A stretch of DNA of 64,000 nt from Leucobacter aridicollis (GTDB lineage: Bacteria > Actinomycetota > Actinomycetes > Actinomycetales > Microbacteriaceae), in assembly GCF_024399335.1 (NCBI RefSeq), contig NZ_CP075339.1, positions 1,984,001-2,048,000 of the forward strand, given 5' to 3'. Below the pieces are notes generated by a model. That model was not told where the DNA came from, ran no database searches, and was given only the letters and a program-made list of their open reading frames with translations. Within the stretch, counting starts at the first letter, position 1; every line of letters begins with the position of its first letter. Positions 9,022-17,277 of the stretch are shown here, piece after piece. Position numbers and translations under genes: made by a program.

Positions 9022-9540
9022 ATGACTCACACACGGCACGCAGGCGGCACCCACACGATTCGACTCAGGGCGTTCCGAGAGTCGGATACCGAGGCTGCTG
9101 TCGAGCTGTGGGAAGCGTGCGGGCTCACTCGCCCGTGGAACGATCCGCGGGCGGATATTGCACGAAGCCTCTCAGCACAGCCCGAGCTTTTCCTTGTCGC
9201 GGAGTGCGAACCCGCGGCAACGGCAGGCCCTGGCGCAGGTTCAAGTGCAGGTGCAGGTATCTGCGACGGCACCACACTCGTCGGAACCGTGATGGCTGGG
9301 TTTGACGGCCATCGCGGCTGGATGTACTACCTCGCGACCGCGCAGGCGCTACGCGGATCCGGCATCGGCCGTGCGCTCGTCGCGGAGGTCGAGCGACGGC
9401 TTGAGGCGCTCGGCTGCCCGAAGGCGCAGCTGATGGTGCGCTCCGAGAACTCCGCGGCGGTCGGGTTTTACACTGCGCTCGGGTACGAGGCGAACGACGT
9501 GATCGTCCTCGGGAAACGACTGATCAACGACGCACCGTAG
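9022..9540 (+). CDS. GNAT-family N-acetyltransferase (YpeA-like)
   Basis: This 172-residue protein has a GCN5-related acetyltransferase fold. The N-terminal IRLRAFRESDTEAAVELWEA is followed by WMYYLATAQALRGSGIGRAL, which contains the acetyl-CoA pyrophosphate-binding turn (LRGSGIGRAL). Then come LGCPKAQLMVRSENSAAVGF and YTALGYEANDVIVLGKRL. The stretch GLTRPWNDPRADI is typical of YpeA-type members. An Ala/Gly/Ser-rich loop (about residues 70-85) is a small low-complexity insertion. It is the last gene of the probable operon starting at 7532. The substrate is unknown. Confidence 0.85.
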   Translation: MTHTRHAGGTHTIRLRAFRESDTEAAVELWEACGLTRPWNDPRADIARSLSAQPELFLVAECEPAATAGPGAGSSAGAGICDGTTLVGTVMAGFDGHRGWMYYLATAQALRGSGIGRALVAEVERRLEALGCPKAQLMVRSENSAAVGFYTALGYEANDVIVLGKRLINDAP

Positions 9541-9882
9541 GCCGCGCGAGGGCTCCGGCCCGTTCCCCCCTGCAGCGACCGACCGCTACATCAGGCCCAG
9601 GCCTCAGGCGCGCACAACAGGCCCGGCACCCCGCACCCTCCGTCGGCAGGACCAGGCGCCCGCACTGTCTGGCTCCTCTGCCTCCAACGTGCGTGCACAC
9701 CGCCTGTGATCCGCCTCATCAATGCCAGATTCACGCACCAGCGCGATTGGAAACGCCGATCCCATATGTATGGGTGAAGTCCAGAGCATCCAGCACGTCC
9801 AGCGCGTCCAGCCCAGATCTCTCGCTTCGACAGAATCCACAAGAACTATTGCGCAATACTCGTTGCGCGATATGCTCGATGA
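9541..9882. other. Intergenic region with short repeats and an operator-like palindrome
   Basis: No convincing gene was seen in this 342-bp gap. It holds an imperfect inverted repeat CCCATA-TG-TATGGG at 9761-9774. Four tandem 9-mers of the type GTCCAGNNC lie at 9779-9814. Close to the next gene there is a 12-bp palindrome followed by a related half site, listed separately as the operator. Confidence 0.6.
9847..9871. promoter_or_regulatory. Probable operator of the ArsR-type regulator (TATTGCGCAATA plus TTGCGCGAT)
   Basis: A perfect 12-bp palindrome TATTGCGCAATA (9847-9858) is followed five bases later by the related element TTGCGCGAT (9863-9871). The pair ends 11 nt before the ATG of the regulator gene at 9883. 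Position and symmetry suit autoregulation by the dimeric winged-helix protein encoded there. The assignment is an inference. Confidence 0.5.
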
Positions 9883-10452
9883 ATGGCCACCGAACCAAAC
9901 CTCCACCGCGCGTCGCACATGCGCGCACTCGCGCACCCGACAAGGCTCCGACTGCTCGCACTCCTCCGCGAGCACGGTCCCCAGACAGCTGCACACCTTG
10001 CCAACTTCGTCGACGAGGCTCCGGGTTCGCTCAGCTACCACCTGCGAACGCTCGCAACAGCAGGGTTCGTTGAGGAAGCCGCGGGGCCCGGCACCGATCG
10101 CCGCCAGCGCTGGTGGCGCGCCGTCCACGAGACGACCGTGTGGGACACAGCCGAGTTCGCGCGCGACCCCGAACGGCTCACAGCGCAGCGCGAAATGTTC
10201 AGGTCCCTCGGCCAGGCCTATGCCACGCGCCTCACTGACTACATTGATGCCGCTGCGGAACTCGCACCCGAATGGCTCGAAGCCGGGTTTACAACGGACC
10301 GAAGCCTCCGCCTCACTCCCGCCCAGCTGGCCGAGCTCGGTGCCGAAGTTGAGGCGTTGCAGGAGCGCTGGCTCGCCGCGAGCGAGCACAATGCCGAAAA
10401 CGTAGATGCCGCCCCCGTGTTCTTCCTCGCGCAGGGATACAAGCAACCGTGA
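9883..10452 (+). CDS. ArsR-type winged-helix transcriptional regulator
   Basis: The first 75 residues form a winged-helix domain: MRALAHPTRLRLLALLREHG, AAHLANFVDEAPGSLSYHLR (recognition helix), then TLATAGFVEEA and a basic wing. The remaining about 110 residues (WWRAVHETTVWD onward) form a helical ligand or dimer domain seen in HTH_20-type regulators next to MFS exporters. No metal-binding cysteines are present, so metal sensing is unlikely. The stop overlaps the GTG start of the MFS gene by four bases, so regulator and transporter are one operon. It probably represses itself and the transporter through the palindrome at 9847-9871. Confidence 0.85.
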   Translation: MATEPNLHRASHMRALAHPTRLRLLALLREHGPQTAAHLANFVDEAPGSLSYHLRTLATAGFVEEAAGPGTDRRQRWWRAVHETTVWDTAEFARDPERLTAQREMFRSLGQAYATRLTDYIDAAAELAPEWLEAGFTTDRSLRLTPAQLAELGAEVEALQERWLAASEHNAENVDAAPVFFLAQGYKQP

Positions 10453-11675
10453 CCAGCCGGCCGCATGGCGCCACCCTGCCGCTTCAGGCTTTGCTTGCCA
10501 GCCATGCGCTCTCGCGGACGGGTAACGTCGTCACCGTCTTCGCAGTTCCCTTCGCGATCTTGGGGGCTGGCGGGAGTGCGCTGCAGGTCGGGCTCGCGGC
10601 GGCGGCAACCACAGCGCCGGTCGTCATCGGCGGAACGTTCGGCGGAGCGATCATCGACAGGATCGGCCACGTGCGCTCCGCCGCACTCGCAGACATCATC
10701 AGCGGCGCGACACTTGCGCTCATCCCACTCCTCGCTGCGGCAGGCGTACTCCCGCTTCCGGCACTTGTTGCACTCGTCTTCCTTGGTGGACTCTTCGACT
10801 CCCCCGGCGAAACGGCGAGACGGGTGCTCCTGCCAACTGTGTCCGAACAAGCCAGCCTTCCAATCGAACGCTCCATCGGGTTTCTCGACGGCACAAGTCG
10901 CCTGTCATCATTGCTCGGGGCGCCACTCGCGGGGGTCCTCGTCGCGGCGATAGGCCCCTACCCTGCGCTGTACGTCACAGCGGCGGCGTTCGCCGCCTCA
11001 GCGATCCTGACTGCGGCCCTCGTTCGCGTCCCGGCTGCCAGCCCGCCGGAACCAAGCACGCACAGCTACTGGCACGACCTGCGCGACGGCCTCCGCTTTG
11101 TCACCCGCGACCCGCTGCTCGTGCGGATCGTCGCACTCGTGCTTCTCACGAACGCCCTCGACACCGCGCGATCGGGAACGCTGATGCCCCTGTACGCTGC
11201 GGAAGAGCTCGGAGGGGCCGCCCCGCTCGGGCTCGTCATTGGGGCGTTCGGCGCGGCCGCGCTCGCCGGCACTGTCACCTTCGGCTTTGTCGCTCACAGG
11301 CTGCCCCGCCGGGTTCCATTCGCAATCTGTTTCACAGTCGCCGGCGCCTTCGCGCTCGCCCCGGCACTGGGGTTTCAACTCCCGGCGATGGTCGCGACAG
11401 CCATCGTCTGCGGGCTCGCTGCCGGCGCGATCAACCCGATCCTTGGCGCCGCACAGTTTGAACGAATCCCAACCGAGCTGCGCGGCCGCGTGCTCGGACT
11501 CGTCACCGCCGGGGCGTGGGCTGGCATGCCAGTCGGCAGCCTGCTCGGCGGCCTCGGCGCCGAGCTCATCGGCGTGCGGGCGAGCCTCGGAGTGATCGGG
11601 GTGATCTATGTTGCCGCAACGCTCACTCCGTTCTTCGACAGGAGCTGGCGCCTGATGGAGCGAGGAGCGAACTAG
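10449..11675 (+). CDS. MFS transporter, probable drug exporter
   Basis: This 408-residue protein has about 12 hydrophobic helices in two halves. In the first half, GGAIIDRIGHVRSAALADII is the major-facilitator loop 2-3 signature, and GGLFDSPGETARRVLLPTV resembles the exporters of the enterobactin-exporter/macrolide-efflux-like MFS group. The second half has the matching loop GFVAHRLPRRVPFAICFTVAGA and the late motif IPTELRGRVLGLV. The GTG start overlaps the regulator stop. Regulator linkage and family suggest export of a small hydrophobic compound. The substrate is not identifiable. Confidence 0.85.
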   Translation: MTSRPHGATLPLQALLASHALSRTGNVVTVFAVPFAILGAGGSALQVGLAAAATTAPVVIGGTFGGAIIDRIGHVRSAALADIISGATLALIPLLAAAGVLPLPALVALVFLGGLFDSPGETARRVLLPTVSEQASLPIERSIGFLDGTSRLSSLLGAPLAGVLVAAIGPYPALYVTAAAFAASAILTAALVRVPAASPPEPSTHSYWHDLRDGLRFVTRDPLLVRIVALVLLTNALDTARSGTLMPLYAAEELGGAAPLGLVIGAFGAAALAGTVTFGFVAHRLPRRVPFAICFTVAGAFALAPALGFQLPAMVATAIVCGLAAGAINPILGAAQFERIPTELRGRVLGLVTAGAWAGMPVGSLLGGLGAELIGVRASLGVIGVIYVAATLTPFFDRSWRLMERGAN

Positions 11676-12355
11676 GCGAACGAGGCAGGCTCGACTGGCT
11701 GTCGCAGCAGCGTCCGCATCCGCTCGGGTGCAACCTTGCGGGGGTCGCTGAAGTAGATCTCGTGATGGATGCCGCGCATCACAAACCCCCGCGCAGGGAT
11801 AACGTCATCATGCATTTCAGCAAGCACAGGTGCTTCATCATCGTACGAGCCGACGTGGAGCGTCTGTACACAGGTGCCCTCACTGAGCGTCTCAAATCGC
11901 ACGTCCGCCAGACGCTCAGGGGCGTCCTTTTCGTCAACGAGCGCAACAGCGTTCTGAAACGCAGCACGGTCGAGCCACTCTGGAACCATGAGCATCATGG
12001 TCCAGTCCCATTGCGACTTGTCGCGGCCGACAGTGAACGATTCCATGTCCGCGGCCCACCAGAGCCCCTCGAGCGGCGGCACAACATAGTCTCGAGCGAG
12101 CTCCCGCTTGCTCGAGAACTTCATCTTGTACGCGACGGGGTAGAGCGCTGCGAGCGCTGCCACATACTCGGGGCTCACGTTCGGGTCACCGTGCCCGTCG
12201 ATCATCAGATACTGCATATCGGGCACATCGAGCGTGCGAAACTCGCCGCGCTTGGCTTGGTAGCTGTCGAGCGACTTCTTGAGGTCGACCTTCGCAGCGG
12301 GGGCCGCTTCTCGCGATGTCTTGCCACTGTCTGCCACGGAATCCTCCGACCGCAT
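11672..12355 (-). CDS. GyrI-like small-molecule-binding domain protein
   Basis: This 227-residue protein has a GyrI-like/SOUL-type effector-binding fold without a DNA-binding domain. The N-terminal VDLKKSLDSYQAKRGEFRTL leads into DVPDMQYLMIDGHGDPNVSP. Later elements are GLWWAADMESFTVGRDKSQW, TLSEGTCVQTLHVGSYDDEA and GFVMRGIHHEIYFSDPRKV, a typical series for stand-alone GyrI-like proteins. The start was set at MRSEDSVADSG (12353-12355). The upstream in-frame extension is Arg-rich and overlaps the divergent methylase promoter. Its stop overlaps the MFS stop (shared CTAG), so the two genes converge with no space for a terminator. Function is unknown. Confidence 0.8.
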   Translation of the reverse strand: MRSEDSVADSGKTSREAAPAAKVDLKKSLDSYQAKRGEFRTLDVPDMQYLMIDGHGDPNVSPEYVAALAALYPVAYKMKFSSKRELARDYVVPPLEGLWWAADMESFTVGRDKSQWDWTMMLMVPEWLDRAAFQNAVALVDEKDAPERLADVRFETLSEGTCVQTLHVGSYDDEAPVLAEMHDDVIPARGFVMRGIHHEIYFSDPRKVAPERMRTLLRQPVEPASFA

Positions 12356-12462
12356 CTCCCAGGCCCGCACAACGGGCCGACGCTCGCGTCGCGTGCGCTG
12401 CCGCAAGCCTACTGCCGCGGGCCCGGCGGGCACGACTACCTGGTGTCGATACACTGCATGCG

Positions 12463-13200
12463 ATGACAACTCCCCCAGACCAGCGCTCGCTCAGGTTGCA
12501 GCCAGCATCGCCGCTTGCGGCAACGCTGCCGACAACGCTCGCGCGTTTTCATGCAGAGCGGGCCGAGTCCGCCGACGAAGACGTGCACATGGTCGCGGCT
12601 GTTGTCGACCATGTCGTCGAGCACTGCACGGAGCCTGGCGACCTCGTCGTTGACCCGTTCGCAGGATTTGGCACAACACTCGCGCGTGCTGCGGCACTCG
12701 GCAGGCGCGCGTTCGGTATTGAACTCCTTCCTGAACGCGTTGAACATGTACGCCGCACGGTTCCCCCGGCCATCGTCGTCGAGGGAGACGCCCGTGAACT
12801 CCTCCGCCTCGCCCGCGCAACAGACCGCACCGTTGCAGACGGCGCGGCCCAACTGGTACTCACGTCGCCCCCGTACATGACCGCAAACGACCACGAGGCT
12901 GACCCGCTCACCGCATACGAGCGCGATGGCGGGGACTACGAGCGGTACTTGGCCGAACTCGGACTCGTCGCCGCACAGTGCGCGAGGCTCACGGCCCCGG
13001 GCGGGTACGTCGTGTGGAACGTCGCAGACATCAGTCACAATGGCCACACAACACGGCTCATCTCGGACTGCACTCGCGTGCTCGCGTCGCATCTTGAGTT
13101 CGTCGGGAGGACCGAGATCGTTTGGGACGTGCATCCACATGACATCGTGGCCGACGCGCTGCTTGTCTTCAGCCGCCCGGGGACCCCCGCCTCGGCCTGA
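12463..13200 (+). CDS. Solitary N4/N6 adenine- or cytosine-type DNA methylase-like protein
   Basis: This 245-residue class I methyltransferase has the SAM-binding motif DPFAGFGTTLARAAALGRRA near residue 65 and the amino-methylase catalytic motif LTSPPYMTAND near residue 140. The order, SAM motif first and SPPY second, differs from the usual beta-class N4 methylases, and no clear target-recognition domain is visible. No restriction endonuclease is adjacent. The start is ATG at 12463. The gene is divergent from the GyrI-like gene. It could be an orphan DNA methylase or act on another nucleic acid. The SPPY tetrad favours amino-group methylation. Confidence 0.75.
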   Translation: MTTPPDQRSLRLQPASPLAATLPTTLARFHAERAESADEDVHMVAAVVDHVVEHCTEPGDLVVDPFAGFGTTLARAAALGRRAFGIELLPERVEHVRRTVPPAIVVEGDARELLRLARATDRTVADGAAQLVLTSPPYMTANDHEADPLTAYERDGGDYERYLAELGLVAAQCARLTAPGGYVVWNVADISHNGHTTRLISDCTRVLASHLEFVGRTEIVWDVHPHDIVADALLVFSRPGTPASA

Positions 13201-13307
13201 GAGCTGCGCGAGCTCGCCGAAACCTGCTGCCGAGGGCTCGGCGCCTCGTCTGCCAACCAAGCGGTCAGGCAGTCAGGGAGTCAGTCGGCGGTCAGCTCGC
13301 CGCGCCC

Positions 13308-13658
13308 TCAGTCGGCCAGCGTGCAGTGCGTGCCGTCGACGATGAGCCGCGTAGTCGGGTTGAGCTCGTCGATTGGCGATGCGACAGCGCACACACCGAC
13401 AGCCTCGATCTCGACGTTTCCGAATGGCACGGAGTCAAGCGCGATAGTCATGCCTGTGCTCATGTGCAGGGACTTGAAGCTTTTACCCTCGCCGACCCGC
13501 ACTTGCACCTCAAGCTCCTCGCCAGCGATGTCGTCGGGCAGTTGACGGATCTCGATTGTTGCCGTGCCAACCGAGGCCGAGGCGCAACCGGCGAGCGCGA
13601 GGCACGCACTTCCCATGACTAACGTGAGAAGCGTGGCGGCGTGCAGTCGGGCATGCAT
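13308..13658 (-). CDS. Small lipoprotein of unknown function
   Basis: This 116-residue protein has a lipoprotein signal peptide with lipobox ALAGC, so the mature N-terminus would be Cys24. A single small beta-rich domain follows, with a C-terminal pair of cysteines (GVCAVAS and GTHCTLAD). No family was recognised. The DinB-like gene lies 21 nt upstream on the same strand, so the two may be co-transcribed. Confidence 0.65.
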   Translation of the reverse strand: MHARLHAATLLTLVMGSACLALAGCASASVGTATIEIRQLPDDIAGEELEVQVRVGEGKSFKSLHMSTGMTIALDSVPFGNVEIEAVGVCAVASPIDELNPTTRLIVDGTHCTLAD

Positions 13659-13679
13659 GAACCAAGTATGGCAGCCGAG

Positions 13680-14198
13680 TTACCTCGGTTCGAAACCGTG
13701 CTCGCCAATTCCTGCGACATAAGCGGCCTGTGCCACATGCTCGAGCGCGTCTGCAGACATACTCACGAGTCGCACGCCGAGTGTCACCGGCGGGTCCCAC
13801 TGATCGTCGACGATGCGAGACAGGTCTGCCTCCGAGAGCGTTTCAATGAACGAAACCTGGGCATCGATGACGGCGGTGAGGTGTTCCAGCAGTAGGCCTG
13901 GATCGTCCACGATAATCGCTCGCGCCTGCTTCGGTGTGTGCCCGTACCCAATGTCTTCCGGAGCAACGTCGAGCCCAAAGCGTACAGCGAACCCTGCCGC
14001 AGACCAGACGGGTTCGCCCCCAGAGAGCGCAGCCAGCTGAACGTCGATTTCGCGCGCGGCGTGCCATAGGAGCCAAGCGACCGAGTTGTCGTGGTGCGGG
14101 TGGGAATTGAGCAGTTGTGGGGTGAGTTGTTCGCGGAGCATCTCCGCTGAGTCCCCTGGCCGACGGGCAATGTCTGTGAGAATCGCGATTGAGTCCAT
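13680..14198 (-). CDS. DinB/DUF664-family protein (mycothiol-dependent type)
   Basis: This 172-residue four-helix-bundle protein matches the DinB/DUF664 family, whose actinobacterial members include mycothiol-dependent transferases. The expected metal-ligand pattern appears as NSVAWLLWHAAREIDVQ near residue 40 and SADALEHVAQAAYVAG near the C-terminus. A further conserved Asp/Trp segment (IVDDQWDPP) lies between them. The start was chosen at MDSIAILTDIARR (14196-14198), because the longer form adds a non-family leader. The substrate is unknown. The mycothiol link is knowledge of the family, not seen in the sequence. Confidence 0.75.
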   Translation of the reverse strand: MDSIAILTDIARRPGDSAEMLREQLTPQLLNSHPHHDNSVAWLLWHAAREIDVQLAALSGGEPVWSAAGFAVRFGLDVAPEDIGYGHTPKQARAIIVDDPGLLLEHLTAVIDAQVSFIETLSEADLSRIVDDQWDPPVTLGVRLVSMSADALEHVAQAAYVAGIGEHGFEPR

Positions 14199-14370
14199 GC
14201 GCCAACGATACGACCATGCGCCGACATTGCGCCACGAGGGATCCAAGGTTCAGAAAGGAGCCGTAGACGACTCGAGTTCTGGTTGCGGCCGCGATCTAGG
14301 AGTGTCCGAATACTCCACCGATCCCCGAGCACACAATCGCGATCACACGGCCAGCCCGCGCGAACTCACG

Positions 14371-15267
14371 TCACTCCGCGTCAGCCACAATTCGCGTCGC
14401 GGTTCCGCTCACCCGGATTCCTCCGTGACCGCTCGCGTCAACGTCGAGGAGGCATGGCTGGCCCATGTCTTCGCCCTGCAACACCCTGAACTTTCCGCCA
14501 TCCGGGAGGAGGCCGTTTGTGCGCAGAAAACCGCCGAGCGCGGCGGCAGCTGCGCCCGTGGCAGGATCCTCGACGACTCCGCCGATTGGAAACGCGTTTC
14601 GCGAGTGGATAAGGTCTGCGCGCTCGCGGGTGAGCAGGCTCACGGTGCCCCAGCCTTCCCGCTGCATGAGCGTGGTGAGGGCAGCGAAGTCATACTCGAG
14701 CTCGGCGAGCCGCTCGCGTGTCACCGCCCACAGGATCGGGTGCCAGAGCCCGCCGAACGCAAGGCCAATTGGGAGATCAGGATCGAGGTCTTCAGCTTCC
14801 CAGTCGAGCGCCGCGAGAAGTTCGGCGAGCGGCCCCGCCGGAAGCTCCGCCGTCTTTGGGGAGACTGTGGTGAGGGTTGCGCGGTATCGTTCCCCGACAG
14901 AGGCAACGCTCACGCGGATTTCGCCGACGTTTGAGTGGAGCACCAGCTCACCGGCGCCGAGTTCGGCGTCAGCAAGCGCAACAGCCGCCGCCACAGTCGC
15001 GTGTCCGCAGAAGTCGACTTCCGCTTGGGGACTAAAGTAGCGAACCCGGTAGTCGCGGCTGCCGATCGCCTCAAGGAACGCAGTCTCTGAGTATCCGATC
15101 TCGGCGGCGATCCGGAGCATCTCGGCGGCGCTCATGGCGGCTGCGTCGAGCACGACGCCTGCCGGGTTGCCCCCGCCTGATTCTGTCGGGAACGCTGCAT
15201 AGCGGAGCGCCGAGCTTGTATCAGGGCTGAGCGCCAGTCCGGCGTGGCCTGAGCGCGACTCTGTCAT
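14371..15267 (-). CDS. PhzF-family isomerase/epimerase-like protein
   Basis: This protein of about 298 residues has the two-domain diaminopimelate-epimerase-like fold of the PhzF family. Motifs in order are AAFPTESGGGNPAGVVLDA (substrate loop), IGYSETAFLE (with the conserved catalytic Glu of PhzF enzymes), RYFSPQAEVDFCGHATVAAA, and late in the protein the second glycine-rich motif GGVVEDPATGAAAAALGGFL. The family lacks the two epimerase cysteines and uses Glu as acid/base. The start was set at MTESRSGHAG (15265-15267). The reaction cannot be named. No phenazine genes are near. Confidence 0.87.
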   Translation of the reverse strand: MTESRSGHAGLALSPDTSSALRYAAFPTESGGGNPAGVVLDAAAMSAAEMLRIAAEIGYSETAFLEAIGSRDYRVRYFSPQAEVDFCGHATVAAAVALADAELGAGELVLHSNVGEIRVSVASVGERYRATLTTVSPKTAELPAGPLAELLAALDWEAEDLDPDLPIGLAFGGLWHPILWAVTRERLAELEYDFAALTTLMQREGWGTVSLLTRERADLIHSRNAFPIGGVVEDPATGAAAAALGGFLRTNGLLPDGGKFRVLQGEDMGQPCLLDVDASGHGGIRVSGTATRIVADAE

Positions 15268-15336
15268 GCCGGAATCATAGCCCACGCACTGGCGACAGCG
15301 ACACCGTTCCGGGCAACGCAGGACACCGGCGAAACA

Positions 15337-15370
15337 CAGATGGGGCCCGGCCGAAGCCGAACCCCATCTG
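15337..15370 (-). terminator. Hairpin after isocitrate lyase, probable terminator
   Basis: CAGATGGGG and CCCCATCTG form a perfect 9-bp stem, with an inner CGGC-CGAA-GCCG stem-loop. It lies about 48 nt after the aceA stop and before phzF on the same strand. A T-tract is weak (TGTTTC on the minus strand), as is common in high-GC hosts. Confidence 0.65.
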
Positions 15371-15417
15371 CTGGAAATTTGAGCGTCTCTGCCGTGGGCG
15401 TGTGCCCGGGAGACGAG

Positions 15418-17010
15418 TTAGAACTGGTTCATCGTGTTGTCTTTACCACCTGCCTTCAACGCTGCGTCGCCTGCGAAGTACTCCTTGTGGTTGTCACCGA
15501 TGTCGCTGCCAGCCATGTTCTGGTGCTTCACAGTTGCGATGCCCTGACGGATCTCTTCGCGCTGTACATCGCGAACGTAGGTGAGCATGCCCTCGTCGCC
15601 GAAGTAGCCCTTGGCGAGGCTGTCTGTCGACAGAGCCGCCGTGTGGTACGTCGGGAGCGTGATGAGGTGGTGGAAGATACCGGCGCGGGCCGAGCCGTCC
15701 TTCTGGAAGGTCCGGATCTTCTCGTCAGCGAGCGTTGCAAGCTCGGTGCCGTCGTACTCGACTGCCATGAGCTTGTCGCGATCGTAAGCTGAAACGTCCT
15801 TGCCCTCTGCTGCGAGCTGATCAAAAGCCTGCTGACGGAAGTTGAGCGTCCAGTTGAACGAGGGGCTGTTGTTGTAAACAAGCTTCGCGTTCGGGATGAC
15901 CTCGCGGATGCGATCGACCATGCCCGCGATCTGCTCAACGTGCGGCTTCTCGGTCTCGATCCAGAGCAGATCGGCGCCGTTCTGCAACGAGGTGATGCAG
16001 TCAAGCACGCAACGGTCCTCGCCGGTTCCCGCACGGAACTGGTAGAGGTTCGAAGCGAGACGCTTCGGGCGCAGCAGCTTACCGTCGCGCTTGATAACGA
16101 CGTCACCGTTGCCGAGCTGATCTTCCGAGATCTCCTCGACATCGAGGAACGAGTTGTACTGGTCGCCAAGGTCGCCTGGCGTATTAGTCACGGCGAGCTT
16201 CTGCGTGAGGCCGGCACCGAGCGAGTCTGTACGGGCGACGATCACGCCGTTGTCAATGCCGAGCTCGAGGAACGCGTACCGGACAGCGTTGATCTTCGCC
16301 AGGAAGTCCTCGTGCGGCACGGTGACCTTGCCGTCCTGGTGGCCACACTGCTTCTCATCGGAAACCTGGTTCTCGATCTGAATCGCGCAGGCACCTGCCT
16401 CGATCATCTTCTTCGCAAGCAGGTAGGTCGCCTCAGGGTTACCAAAGCCAGCGTCGATGTCGGCGATGATCGGCACGACGTGGGTCTCGAAGTTATCGAT
16501 CTGCGACTGCACAAACTCGACTGCAGTCTCGTCGCCCGCGGCGCGAGCATCGTCGAGCTGCGTGAAGAGCAGGTCGAGTTCGCGGGCGTCAGCCTGACGG
16601 AGGAAGGTGTAGAGCTCTTCGATGAGCGCGGGAACCGATGTCTTCTCGTGCATCGACTGATCAGGCAGCGGTCCGAACTCAGAACGGAGGGCAGCGACCA
16701 TCCAGCCCGAGAGGTACAGGTAACGCTTGTTGGTGGTCTTCAGGTGCTTCTTGATGGAGATCAACTTCTGCTGCCCGATGAAGCCGTGCCACACGCCGAG
16801 CGACTGGGTGTACACCGAAGAATCCGCATCGTACTCGCCCATGTCCTTGCGCATGATGTCGGCTGTGTACTGCGCAATCTCGAGACCGGTCTTGAACCGG
16901 TTCTGGGCACGCATTCGAGCAACGTACTCGGGATTGATCTGCTCCCAGCCAGCGCCGTGCTCAGCCTTGAGTGCCTCTACTGCCTCGAGGTCGTCTGTGA
17001 ATGCAGTCAT
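15418..17010 (-). CDS. aceA: Isocitrate lyase, long (about 530-residue) subfamily
   Basis: This enzyme cleaves isocitrate to glyoxylate and succinate in the glyoxylate shunt, allowing growth on acetate or fatty acids. The catalytic loop reads EKQCGHQDGKVTVPHEDF, with the active-site Cys in QCGH. This form and the 530-residue length match the Pseudomonas-type subfamily rather than the short KKCGH mycobacterial enzyme. Other matches are QPGW-like VYTQSLGVWHGFIGQQKL, IADIDAGFGNPEATYLL (metal-binding Asp), VARTDSLGAGLTQKL and NNSPSFNWTLNF. The start is ATG at 17010, preceded by AAAGGAG at a good distance. No malate synthase gene is adjacent. Tandem repeats in the upstream region are probably regulatory. 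Confidence 0.96.
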   Translation of the reverse strand: MTAFTDDLEAVEALKAEHGAGWEQINPEYVARMRAQNRFKTGLEIAQYTADIMRKDMGEYDADSSVYTQSLGVWHGFIGQQKLISIKKHLKTTNKRYLYLSGWMVAALRSEFGPLPDQSMHEKTSVPALIEELYTFLRQADARELDLLFTQLDDARAAGDETAVEFVQSQIDNFETHVVPIIADIDAGFGNPEATYLLAKKMIEAGACAIQIENQVSDEKQCGHQDGKVTVPHEDFLAKINAVRYAFLELGIDNGVIVARTDSLGAGLTQKLAVTNTPGDLGDQYNSFLDVEEISEDQLGNGDVVIKRDGKLLRPKRLASNLYQFRAGTGEDRCVLDCITSLQNGADLLWIETEKPHVEQIAGMVDRIREVIPNAKLVYNNSPSFNWTLNFRQQAFDQLAAEGKDVSAYDRDKLMAVEYDGTELATLADEKIRTFQKDGSARAGIFHHLITLPTYHTAALSTDSLAKGYFGDEGMLTYVRDVQREEIRQGIATVKHQNMAGSDIGDNHKEYFAGDAALKAGGKDNTMNQF

Positions 17011-17022
17011 CGTGACTCCTTT

Positions 17023-17090
17023 GTAGTGATTGCCAGTTTGTAGTGTTTGCCAGATCTGCGGTGATTGCCAGATCACTTTCGCGGTGATCT
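17023..17090 (-). promoter_or_regulatory. Repeated TGGCAA(T/A)CAC elements upstream of aceA
   Basis: On the minus strand the element CTGGCAATCAC or CTGGCAAACACTAC occurs three times (forward copies begin at about 17023, 17040 and 17058). A degraded fourth copy of the 5' part lies at 17081. Spacing is 17-23 bp. The last copy ends a few bases before the AAAGGAG ribosome-binding site. Directly repeated sites of this kind suit a regulator of acetate metabolism. The regulator is unknown. Confidence 0.5.
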
Positions 17091-17277
17091 TTCCGGGCTA
17101 GTTCTTACTCTGCCGCCCCGCAAGACCCTGAGATGCACAATTCACGGGTGAAATTTGCCGGTAATTCTGCTTGCCAGAAGAATCCAGGCTTGGCGGGGTA
17201 CTGTTCCTCGGGTTTCGAGACGTCGAAGCTCCGTCTGCGGCCGCCACCCGGCACCTCAAACTTCATACAATGGCCAC

